The translations under genes were made by a program, and so were the position numbers. Shown piece by piece: positions 56,347 through 64,000 of a stretch of 64,000 nt of DNA. Every line of letters begins with the position of its first letter. Within the stretch, counting starts at the first letter, position 1. The stretch spans positions 124,001 through 188,000 of the forward strand of contig NZ_FQUC01000006.1 of assembly GCF_900128985.1 (NCBI RefSeq), read 5' to 3'. This stretch comes from Indolivaga macrotermitis (GTDB lineage: Bacteria; Bacteroidota; Bacteroidia; Bacteroidales; Dysgonomonadaceae). Under the pieces are notes generated by a model. It was not told the DNA's origin and did no database searches. It was given only the letters and a program-made list of their open reading frames with translations.

Positions 56347-57036
56347 ATGAAGAAAATACTTGTAATAGAAGACGAAAAGCGAATAGCCGAACTTCTGGAA
56401 AAAGGTTTAACGGAGTTTGGATTGGAAGTCAGTATAGCTTTTGACGGCGATACCGGAAAACGCCTGATCAATTCCAATTTATACGACCTGATCATTACAG
56501 ATATTATCCTTCCACATCACAATGGCTTTGAACTCACCCGTTTCATTAAGGAGAAATATCCGATGTTACCCGTAATAATGCTCACCGCATTAGGGGCTAC
56601 AGATGACAAACTAGACGGTTTTGATGCAGGTGCAGACGATTATATGGTAAAACCCTTTGATCTGCGCGAATTATATGCCCGTATAAATGTCTTATTAAAA
56701 AGACACAGTAATCTGTCGGGAAAAATCACAAGAAATGAATTAAGGTACAACGATTTATCTATGATGCTAGATAGCCGCAAGGTGCTTCGTGCCGGAAAAG
56801 AAATAAAACTGACCCCAAAAGAATTTAGCTTATTGAAATACCTGCTCGAAAACCCAGAAAGGGTTTTGCCCCGTGCAGAGATTGCCGAAAAGGTATGGGA
56901 TACCCATTTCGATACAGGAACGAACTTTATTGATGTGTATATCAACTATCTGAGGGGAAAGATCGACAAAGGGTTCGATCAGAAACTTATCCAGACAAGT
57001 ACCGGAGTGGAATTTATCCTTAAATCGGAAGAATGA
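56347..57036 (+). CDS. OmpR-family response regulator (CusR/CzcR-like)
   Basis: 229 residues. Receiver domain with phospho-acceptor Asp in DLIITDIILP (about 51), acidic pocket IEDEKR, and Lys in MVKPFDLRELYA; winged helix about 130-225 (KEFSLLKYLLENPERVLPRAEIAEKVW). Transcribed after the efflux genes, with 121 bases between. It overlaps the kinase start by four bases. It probably activates the efflux operon through the 11-bp direct repeats upstream of it (inference). Confidence 0.94.
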   Translation: MKKILVIEDEKRIAELLEKGLTEFGLEVSIAFDGDTGKRLINSNLYDLIITDIILPHHNGFELTRFIKEKYPMLPVIMLTALGATDDKLDGFDAGADDYMVKPFDLRELYARINVLLKRHSNLSGKITRNELRYNDLSMMLDSRKVLRAGKEIKLTPKEFSLLKYLLENPERVLPRAEIAEKVWDTHFDTGTNFIDVYINYLRGKIDKGFDQKLIQTSTGVEFILKSEE

Positions 57037-58424
57037 AAATAAAGACAAAAATAGCGCTCCGGTATTCTATTGTTACTGCCATATTGATGACGGTCTTTGC
57101 TGCAATTATCTACTTCGTATCGGCTCACGATAGAGAAACCGAATTTTATGATGATTTGTACAAAGAAGGCGTATCAAAAGCGAATCTATACTTCGAAGCA
57201 AAAGCTTCACCCGAAATAATGCACTCCATATATAAGAATAACATCGAATATATAGACGAAGTAGAGATTGCTATTTATGATACAAAGTTCAACCTGATGT
57301 ATCATGATGCCAAAGACATCGATATTGTAAAGGAAACACCTGAACTGATCAATTACATAATCCAGAGTAAGAAGAATATCAATTTTTATTTAAAACAGCA
57401 TCAGGTGGTAGGTTTTATCTTTCACCATAACAATTCCCAATATGTAATTACGGCAGTAGCCTATGACGGTTACGGATATGCCAAACTGCATAGGCTTACT
57501 ATCAACCTGATTATATTGACCTTTATATGCATTATCTTATCTTTTGCATTAGGATATTTCCTTGCCCGAAGAGCTTTAAAACCCGTTTCCGAAATATCGG
57601 ACAGGATGAAAGATATTACGGCAAATAATCTACACTTGCGCCTGTTGAATTACAATGAACATGATGAGTTTGGAGAACTGGCTACTTCTTTCAACAAAGC
57701 ATTAGATATCATTGAGTCTTCTTTCGAATCGCAAAAAATGTTCGTTAGTAACGTTTCCCATGAGTTGCGGACTCCACTTGCCGCCTTAATTGGTGAGATT
57801 GATTATGCACTGTTGAAAGAACGTACTATCCAAGATTATATTAAGACTCTACAAAATTCGAAATACGATGCTTCGCGGCTAATCAAGCTTGTTAACGGTC
57901 TTTTAGATTTAGCTAAGGCCAGTTATGAAGAAAGTAGAATATCTATGACCGAGATACGTATCGACGAAGTTGTTCTGGATGCACGTAAAGATGTACTCAA
58001 GGCCGATCCTCAATATAAAATCGATATACAATTAGCTCCTTTAACAGAGGACGACACAGCGTTGATTATTGAAGGAAACGAGTATCTTCTAAAAACTGCT
58101 TTTTCTAATCTGATGGAAAATAATTGTAAGTTTTCGGAGAATAACACATCAACTGTAAAGATATCTTCGGAACAGAATGCAATATGTATTAGTTTCTCCG
58201 ATACAGGTATTGGTATTTTGCCCGAAGACATGGAAAATATATTTAAGCCATTTTACCGGGGCAAGAATAAAGAGTTTATAACCGGCAATGGTATCGGGTT
58301 AGCTCTTGTTGATAAAGTAATTAAAATACATAAAGGTCAAATAGGAATAAACTCAGCTATTGGTGTGGTCACAACCTTTTATATCAGATTCCATACTCGT
58401 GACCATCACGTAATATCTGAATAA
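57033..58424 (+). CDS. Sensor histidine kinase (CusS/CzcS-like)
   Basis: 463 residues. Two membrane helices (about 10-30 and 155-178) frame a periplasmic sensor of about 120 residues, followed by HAMP (ARRALKPVSEISDRMKDI), HisKA with the phospho-acceptor His in VSNVSHELRTPLAAL, and HATPase with NLMENNCKFSENN and DTGIGI. The periplasmic domain has several His and acidic residues (HDRETEFYDDLYKE, LKQHQVVGFIFHHNN) that could bind metal. Cognate to the response regulator overlapping its start. Confidence 0.93.
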   Translation: MKIKTKIALRYSIVTAILMTVFAAIIYFVSAHDRETEFYDDLYKEGVSKANLYFEAKASPEIMHSIYKNNIEYIDEVEIAIYDTKFNLMYHDAKDIDIVKETPELINYIIQSKKNINFYLKQHQVVGFIFHHNNSQYVITAVAYDGYGYAKLHRLTINLIILTFICIILSFALGYFLARRALKPVSEISDRMKDITANNLHLRLLNYNEHDEFGELATSFNKALDIIESSFESQKMFVSNVSHELRTPLAALIGEIDYALLKERTIQDYIKTLQNSKYDASRLIKLVNGLLDLAKASYEESRISMTEIRIDEVVLDARKDVLKADPQYKIDIQLAPLTEDDTALIIEGNEYLLKTAFSNLMENNCKFSENNTSTVKISSEQNAICISFSDTGIGILPEDMENIFKPFYRGKNKEFITGNGIGLALVDKVIKIHKGQIGINSAIGVVTTFYIRFHTRDHHVISE

Positions 58425-58486
58425 GGAAATAATACGCGAATAACACAGAATCTCCTTATTCAGACATTTATCATGATATTATTTAT

Positions 58487-59887
58487 TCATTCGACTGCAA
58501 AAATAGGTTCCGTAGTATCTTGTTTTACGGAATAATACTGTATCGCACTATCATTCATTTTAGGATATACTTTATTCACCAGATTTATCATTTCCGCTCC
58601 TGCTAAAAGTACCGGGCCATAACCATGTGCCGCATATACATTTACGGGACGATAATAATAGAATGCAGGATCAAAAGCCATTCCTGTTCCTACACAAGTA
58701 CCCTCGACCTGCCCTTTATCATTTATCTTGGACGAAACTGCACTCCACCCAAGCTGGGCTACAGGCCCGAATGATATTGCATCCAACCATCCTCTATTGA
58801 TACCATGGGCAATACAATATACAAATATAGCAGTGGCAGATGTCTCCAAGTAAGAATCATTCCGGTCTAGCAACTGATGCCAGAAGCCTTCGCCCGATTG
58901 AAGGGCTACTACTCCCTTAACATGAGCTTTATATTGTTCTAATACCAGAGAGTATCCGGGGTGAGTCTCCGGTAGAATATCGAGTACATCCGACAAAGTA
59001 AGTAATGCCCAGCCATTGGCACGCCCCCAATGAAAAGCCGGATGATATTCCACACCTTCGACCCAGCCATGCATATATAATCCCTTTTCTTCTACAAACA
59101 TACGTTTTGAGAATGATACTATTTGTTTTACTGCTTCGTCATAATATTTTGTATCATTACTGTATGCTCCCATCTGAGCCAGAGCAGGAATACCCATATA
59201 CATATCGTCCAACCACAAAGTATTAGCCTGAGGACGCATGCGGGCAAATGTACCATCGCTCAGCCGATGCTCTTTATGCTCAATAAAATCCATATAATTA
59301 TTGATCATTATATTGAAATCCATCTCGGGTACAATTCTGTTCATTTTTATCATAGCGGCACATACAGCACCTGCATCGTCCAAAGCCTGAGGACGTATAA
59401 TCTGGCGCATCTGCTCGTCTACTGTATCATACTTATCTACAATAGATGTAAAATACGGAAATACAGCCGTTAGAAAACGAAAGCGGTCTTCTACATATTT
59501 CATATACCGTGCATCGCCAGTGGCTTGCGCTGCATGCATCATACCCGAATATGTTACCCCCCACTCATAACTTGCTAAACGAAAATCGCCCCTTTCGAGT
59601 TCCGAGTTTCGGTTTATTTGTGTATAGTCTTTGATTTCCTTCCCTGTCTCTCTATCTATCACCCGGGTCGGTGTAGATGATTCCAAATATTTCAATACCC
59701 GGTCAAGCGGAACTTTTATATCTTCTGTTTTCCATTCCCTGTAAGGGGTATTGTATTCGGGAGTCAACAAATGAAGGGGTGTATTAGAATCATTTATCTT
59801 TTCTGTAGATGTACTTTGTTGGTTATTACAGGAAATGAGCCCAATACTCAAAATTCCTGCTATCATATATTTGTATAGATTAGTCAT
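58487..59887 (-). CDS. Glycoside hydrolase family 88/105 lipoprotein (unsaturated uronyl hydrolase)
   Basis: 466 residues, lipoprotein (LISC, Cys20). An (alpha/alpha)6-barrel follows, with WLDDMYMGIPALAQ (Asp227/228, candidate catalytic acid region) and HWGRANGW (286-293) that mark GH105-type enzymes. These remove the unsaturated uronic acid from oligosaccharides cut by lyases from pectin (rhamnogalacturonan) or similar polymers. Downstream of susC/susD on the same strand, it identifies the locus as a polysaccharide utilisation locus for an uronate-containing glycan. Confidence 0.88.
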   Translation of the reverse strand: MTNLYKYMIAGILSIGLISCNNQQSTSTEKINDSNTPLHLLTPEYNTPYREWKTEDIKVPLDRVLKYLESSTPTRVIDRETGKEIKDYTQINRNSELERGDFRLASYEWGVTYSGMMHAAQATGDARYMKYVEDRFRFLTAVFPYFTSIVDKYDTVDEQMRQIIRPQALDDAGAVCAAMIKMNRIVPEMDFNIMINNYMDFIEHKEHRLSDGTFARMRPQANTLWLDDMYMGIPALAQMGAYSNDTKYYDEAVKQIVSFSKRMFVEEKGLYMHGWVEGVEYHPAFHWGRANGWALLTLSDVLDILPETHPGYSLVLEQYKAHVKGVVALQSGEGFWHQLLDRNDSYLETSATAIFVYCIAHGINRGWLDAISFGPVAQLGWSAVSSKINDKGQVEGTCVGTGMAFDPAFYYYRPVNVYAAHGYGPVLLAGAEMINLVNKVYPKMNDSAIQYYSVKQDTTEPIFAVE

Positions 59888-59925
59888 AATTAATTCTCTT
59901 GTTTTACACTTTTATAGACAAACAA

Positions 59926-59974
59926 AGGCTCATTCGGATTAATAGGGCATAAACTATTCTGACCGGATGAGCCT
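59926..59974 (-). terminator. Intercistronic hairpin between susD and the GH88/105 gene
   Basis: 12-base arms (59926-59937 AGGCTCATTCGG and 59963-59974 CCGGATGAGCCT) with one G-T pair and a 25-nt loop, followed on the minus strand by TTTGTTTG. It could be a partial terminator that lowers GH expression relative to susCD. Confidence 0.55.
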
Positions 59975-59994
59975 CCATCTTTATTTATATCAGA

Positions 59995-61947
59995 TCAATA
60001 TCCGGGATTCTGCTCTGCTTTTTTCTCTTCCGAGGTTAAAGCTTTCCCATCCTTTTGAATAGAATCCAGGTATTTCTGCGGTATTGGTCGCAGACAGTGA
60101 TGATCATCAACGTTCTTAGCGGCATCCGGATTATATGCTGTAGCACGTGCAACAAGAGTTTTAGTCCGTGCTAAGTCTTCCCAACGCTGGAATTCTCCAC
60201 ATAACTCACGCGAACGTTCGTTTAGTAAGAAACACATCATCCGGTCATAATCTGTTGAATAGCCCAACTTTTTGATAATCGTTTCATCTTCTGCAGGCAG
60301 GCTGCTTATACTAGAAACAGTAAGTGAAGTTGCTTCGGTAGTTTTAGCGATATTATTCGATTCATAATACGAATTTTCAGGCATATAAGAAGTAGCACTC
60401 TTTTTATATCCAAGTGAACCTTCGTGGTAAGCAGCACCTCCGTCGCAATATGCTGCACGGTTTTCCCCTGACTTGTATGCTGCACGGTCGCGTACTTTAT
60501 TTATATATGACAATGCACCACTATAATCACTTAAACGAATTTTGGCTTCCGCTGCAAGTAAATAAGTATCAGCTACCCTTGCCAGAATACCGTCACGATA
60601 GCCAATCCCATCCGGGATTGCTTCTCTCGACCCGTCAATAAATTTACTTAACGGCGGAAACCTGTTTGTAAAGTCATATAATGGAAATTCACTTTCAGCA
60701 CGTCCTTTTACATAAGCAGCAAACACGGTGGGTATAGTCTTACCCGTTTTCTCATATTTCACTTCATCTGATAGTTGCACATTACTAAAACGGGTATCTC
60801 CGGGCCGGTTAATAACATACATTATAGAAAGGTCTCCCGATTCATAATAATCTCCTGATGGATTATTCACTGCATATTTTGTTTTGAAACTTTTCCAAAA
60901 ACGCGAATCATTTACCATATCATATACATTGTACATATAGTAAGAGGTACGAAGACGTTGATATTCGCGTCCACCCGCAATATCTCGTTCCATTTGCGGC
61001 AAATTCAAGTATTGAGACAGATAATAGAGATGGGTTTGATTTCCGTAAGTACCAAGGGTAGACTTAATCGAAGAAAATTGAGCTGCAAGGATAATTTCAT
61101 CTAACAATTCGTTAGCCCCATCAGGATCAGTATAATTCCATAATTCAGAAAAATTAGAAGCCAATTGATGACGTCCTATAACCTCATCGGCATATTGCAA
61201 TGCCATTTGACTATCAGACTGCTTAGTTGTACTGTTCCATGAGTCGTTTATTTCGCTGGCACGGGTCAGATAAGCCTTTGCCAGAAAATGGGCAGCTGCA
61301 TATTTGGTCATCTTTCCTGTCATTGACGGACTGGCTGGCAGCAATTGATAAGCTTGTGTCAAATCATCTATAACCTGTTTCAAAACTTCTTCTGCCGACG
61401 CCCGCGAAAATTCGCGTTCGGCAGTTGTACTTGGAACCAGCTTTAGCGGAACTCCTCCATATTGGCGTACCAGTTTCAGGTAATTGTATCCCCGAAGAAA
61501 ATGAGCTTCGCCCAAATAAGTGTTTTTATTAGCATCAGTATATGATTCTGAAGATGCATTCTCAATAAGGATATTAGCAGAATTAATACCCGTATACATA
61601 TTATCCCATAGGGTTTCAGCCATTGCTGTGTTTACATTTACAGCCGTTATCATAGAGTTGAAACTTCCGTCATAAGAATTCCACATCGCATTTGAACCAT
61701 CGCCGCCGACACGAAATTCGTCTGTACCATAATTAGTAGTAGCAAAGCCCCACTCCCATCCGAAGTCAAACCGCAGATTATAGTAAAGGCCTACAGCTAA
61801 AGATTCGATACCTTCGGGTGTTTTTAAATAATCAGTATCTCTCTGCGTTGTCAGCTCTTCATCCAGAAAGTCACTGCACGAAACAGTAGTGTAACCTAAT
61901 AGTATTGCAACCAGCAACCCTTTGGCCAATGTATTATATTTTTTCAT
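59995..61947 (-). CDS. SusD/RagB-family glycan-binding lipoprotein
   Basis: 650 residues, lipobox VSC (Cys24) followed by SDFLDEELTTQRDTDYLKTPEG, the usual SusD N-terminus. TPR helices (AHFLRGYNYLKLVRQYGGVPL) and the C-terminal RagB region with LRPIPQKYLDS. Longer than the first SusD of this window and of the classical SusD/RagB subgroup. It forms a surface lid complex with the SusC at the right edge, 40 bases upstream. Confidence 0.93.
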   Translation of the reverse strand: MKKYNTLAKGLLVAILLGYTTVSCSDFLDEELTTQRDTDYLKTPEGIESLAVGLYYNLRFDFGWEWGFATTNYGTDEFRVGGDGSNAMWNSYDGSFNSMITAVNVNTAMAETLWDNMYTGINSANILIENASSESYTDANKNTYLGEAHFLRGYNYLKLVRQYGGVPLKLVPSTTAEREFSRASAEEVLKQVIDDLTQAYQLLPASPSMTGKMTKYAAAHFLAKAYLTRASEINDSWNSTTKQSDSQMALQYADEVIGRHQLASNFSELWNYTDPDGANELLDEIILAAQFSSIKSTLGTYGNQTHLYYLSQYLNLPQMERDIAGGREYQRLRTSYYMYNVYDMVNDSRFWKSFKTKYAVNNPSGDYYESGDLSIMYVINRPGDTRFSNVQLSDEVKYEKTGKTIPTVFAAYVKGRAESEFPLYDFTNRFPPLSKFIDGSREAIPDGIGYRDGILARVADTYLLAAEAKIRLSDYSGALSYINKVRDRAAYKSGENRAAYCDGGAAYHEGSLGYKKSATSYMPENSYYESNNIAKTTEATSLTVSSISSLPAEDETIIKKLGYSTDYDRMMCFLLNERSRELCGEFQRWEDLARTKTLVARATAYNPDAAKNVDDHHCLRPIPQKYLDSIQKDGKALTSEEKKAEQNPGY

Positions 61948-61987
61948 TTTGATAATCTTTATTTGTTAGTAATAATCAGTGTATGCA

Positions 61988-64000
61988 TCAGAACTCAATA
62001 TTCAGACCGAAAGTATAGCCACGATTCCATGTTGAACCTCCAAGATCGGGGTCAATCCAGTCGATCTTCGAGTAAAGTAACCCCGGATTTTTAGCTTGTA
62101 CATACACTTTCAAATTATTTACTCCCAACTGCCGGGCCGTTTTTACAGGCAATGTATATCCTAAAGAAATATTACGCAGTTTGATGAATGAACCATCTTT
62201 ATATCCAAGGATATTATAGTACGGATCACCTCCGGCTACATTATAGATAGGTTTTTGATAGTCGGCATTTTTATTATTTTCGTTATAGTAACTGATACTG
62301 CGTTGTACATAGCGTCCACCTTGCCATTCACCACCCGTGTCATAAGTATAATCCAAACGTCCGGATAAGAAAAAAGAGAATTCAAAGCTCTTATATGTGA
62401 ATGTATTACCCATGCCAACTGTCCAACGGGGACGGGTATGCCCGATAATTACACGGTCATCATTCGGGTCTATCTTATAGTCTCCGTTCTGGTCTACCGG
62501 ACGTGCCATACCTACCTGAAAACTATGCCCGTTGGCATTAAATTTGGCCATCTCTGCTGCATCCTCTTCTTTCCAGAGACCTGCACTTGCATAATTATAA
62601 ATTACACCCGAATAATTAGTATCACCTTGCCTATAACCTACACCATGTCCTATAAACCAGCCATTAACAATGTCATCTTCTTTACCATTGGCCAGTTTAT
62701 CTATTTTATCTTTTTGCCATGCAGCACTTATACTGGTAGACCATTCAAAGTCTTTTGTTTTTACATTGATTGTGTTTAATGTGAGGTCAAAACCGACATT
62801 CGATGTTTCCCCGATATTGGCATAAGTCGACGTATACCCTGTCAATGCAGGAATAGTCATTTCCATCAAAAGGTCTTTTGTTTTTGAAGTATACACATCC
62901 AGAATACCAGACAAACGGCCTTTAAAGAAAGAAAAATCCACCCCTAAGTTATACTGGGTTGTTCTCTCCCACGTCAGATCTTGATTAGCCATTGCGACAT
63001 TACCGTTGGAGATCAACGATTCGGAGGCCGAATAACCGGGAATTGCCGTATTTCCATATGGATAGAAAAGTGAGACTATCGCACCTTTTGTCTGATAAGG
63101 ATCTATAGCAGAGTTACCTGTTGTTCCCATACCTAACCGAAGTTTTAATTGGCTCACCCAATTAACCTCTTTCAGAAAATTTTCCTGCTCCAGGCGCCAT
63201 CCCAATGCCAAGCTAGGGAAAAATGCCCATTTATTGCCTTCGGCAAGCTGCGAAGCTCCATCCCAACGTCCGGAAGCCGTTAATAAGTATTTATCGTCAA
63301 AGCTATAGTTTATACGTCCCATATAAGACAATAATTGCTTTTCCGTCATATCAGAGTTCCAATCATCCAGAGATGATATATTAGCTTTACTCAAAGCATT
63401 CCATTTCTGGCTGGCTAAAGGGATATCTATAGCACGCAAATACGTCTGCTCATAATTATATTTAGTGGCACTTTGGAGTAAAGTAGCTCCCAGATTATGT
63501 TTCCCGAAAGTGCGGTCGTAGTAGATCAGATTATCCAATGTCCACGAAAAATCCTGTTGATTTTCCTTCGATGCATAATTAGTACCATTGCGGTTAACCG
63601 ACTCTTCATCCAAAAAGATTCCTCTACGGTAATAACGGAAGTCCGGTCCAAAATTCATACGGTATTTCAAGCCTTTTACGGCAGGAACCAAATTACCAAT
63701 GTCCAGCATAGCATAAACACTTCCTATAGCTCTGAACATCTGGCGCTCGTCATCGGTATATTTCCACTCGTCGATAGCAGTTTTTATCGCATCATCCCCA
63801 CCAGGATATATTATGCGGTTTCCTTCGTCATCATATGGTACTGCATACGGAAGATTTGCATTAGCAGCCGCATAAATACTGTTAGGACCCGAAGGACTGC
63901 CTCCGGTAGTGGACTGTCCATATTGTTGAAGGCTATAAGTACCATTGATTGTAACTCCCATTCGGAACCATTTTGTAGCCATTACATCAATACTCGCTTT
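61988..64000 (-). CDS. SusC/RagA-family TonB-dependent transporter (5' partial)
   Basis: About 670 C-terminal residues are visible; the frame continues past the right edge, so the plug and signal peptide lie outside. The ATG at 63982 is internal. The visible part is the beta-barrel region with many aromatic-flanked strands (YLLTASGRWDGASQLAEG, WKWAFFPSLALGWRL-type strand) and the C-terminal barrel end (YTFGLNIEF, final Phe). Paired with the SusD downstream and the GH88/105 hydrolase; the glycan is likely an uronate-containing polymer. Confidence 0.93.
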   Translation of the reverse strand, partial: KASIDVMATKWFRMGVTINGTYSLQQYGQSTTGGSPSGPNSIYAAANANLPYAVPYDDEGNRIIYPGGDDAIKTAIDEWKYTDDERQMFRAIGSVYAMLDIGNLVPAVKGLKYRMNFGPDFRYYRRGIFLDEESVNRNGTNYASKENQQDFSWTLDNLIYYDRTFGKHNLGATLLQSATKYNYEQTYLRAIDIPLASQKWNALSKANISSLDDWNSDMTEKQLLSYMGRINYSFDDKYLLTASGRWDGASQLAEGNKWAFFPSLALGWRLEQENFLKEVNWVSQLKLRLGMGTTGNSAIDPYQTKGAIVSLFYPYGNTAIPGYSASESLISNGNVAMANQDLTWERTTQYNLGVDFSFFKGRLSGILDVYTSKTKDLLMEMTIPALTGYTSTYANIGETSNVGFDLTLNTINVKTKDFEWSTSISAAWQKDKIDKLANGKEDDIVNGWFIGHGVGYRQGDTNYSGVIYNYASAGLWKEEDAAEMAKFNANGHSFQVGMARPVDQNGDYKIDPNDDRVIIGHTRPRWTVGMGNTFTYKSFEFSFFLSGRLDYTYDTGGEWQGGRYVQRSISYYNENNKNADYQKPIYNVAGGDPYYNILGYKDGSFIKLRNISLGYTLPVKTARQLGVNNLKVYVQAKNPGLLYSKIDWIDPDLGGSTWNRGYTFGLNIEF

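Overview
The window looks like a chromosomal segment of a Bacteroidales bacterium, most likely Dysgonomonas or a close relative. Evidence: AT-rich DNA, two SusC/SusD pairs, lipoproteins with an SxC or SxxC lipobox, an NADP-type GdhA, DUF6660 and DUF7691-type proteins, ORF6N remnants, and promoters of the Bacteroidetes TTTG/TAnnTTTG form instead of the sigma70 consensus. The genus is inferred; nothing here fixes it.

Layout. 1-11.4 kb: housekeeping and single genes: a GNAT/YoaP-type protein cut by the left edge, gdhA, a zinc-ribbon membrane protein, a small membrane protein, an acyltransferase, clpB, a DUF7691-like protein, thyA, an old yellow enzyme (namA) and an Eis-like acetyltransferase. 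11.5-17.2 kb: a minus-strand unit of PstS-like binding protein, SusC and SusD. 17.7-20.1 kb: three tandem paralogous exported proteins. They sit behind an unusual 760-base leader that holds two tandem 27-base units, a MITE-like element, a further hairpin and a perfect (CT)19 tract. 20.9-22.6 kb: a Crp/Fnr regulator, tRNA-Arg(TCT) and a twice-frameshifted ORF6N pseudogene. 22.7-24.5 kb: an ABC-2 exporter.

24.9-31.4 kb: an AraC-type regulator diverges from six genes (alpha/beta hydrolase, flavodoxin, SnoaL/NTF2-like, aldo/keto reductase, CMD-hydrolase fusion, cupin). Every product carries an export or lipoprotein signal, which is surprising because several belong to NADPH- or FMN-dependent cytoplasmic families.

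31.6-58.4 kb is an efflux and stress island. It holds a heavy-metal RND set (C-A-B order on the minus strand, led by a DUF6660 protein), an AcrAB-TolC-like multidrug set led by MarR, an AraC regulator, a double universal stress protein, CydDC, an NAD(P)H quinone reductase-like flavoprotein, and a second heavy-metal RND set followed by its own two-component system. Four direct repeats spaced exactly 11 bp lie just upstream of the second set's promoter and are a good candidate response-regulator site.

58.5-64 kb is the end of a polysaccharide utilisation locus: a GH88/105 hydrolase, SusD, and a SusC cut by the right edge.

The most unusual signals are a short palindrome, GGTCTGNGACC, found 16-24 nt upstream of four start codons (plus one tandem copy) and inside a terminator stem; the exported redox operon; and the (CT)19 tract in the leader of the paralog cluster. 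Only the sequence was read; no database search was run.
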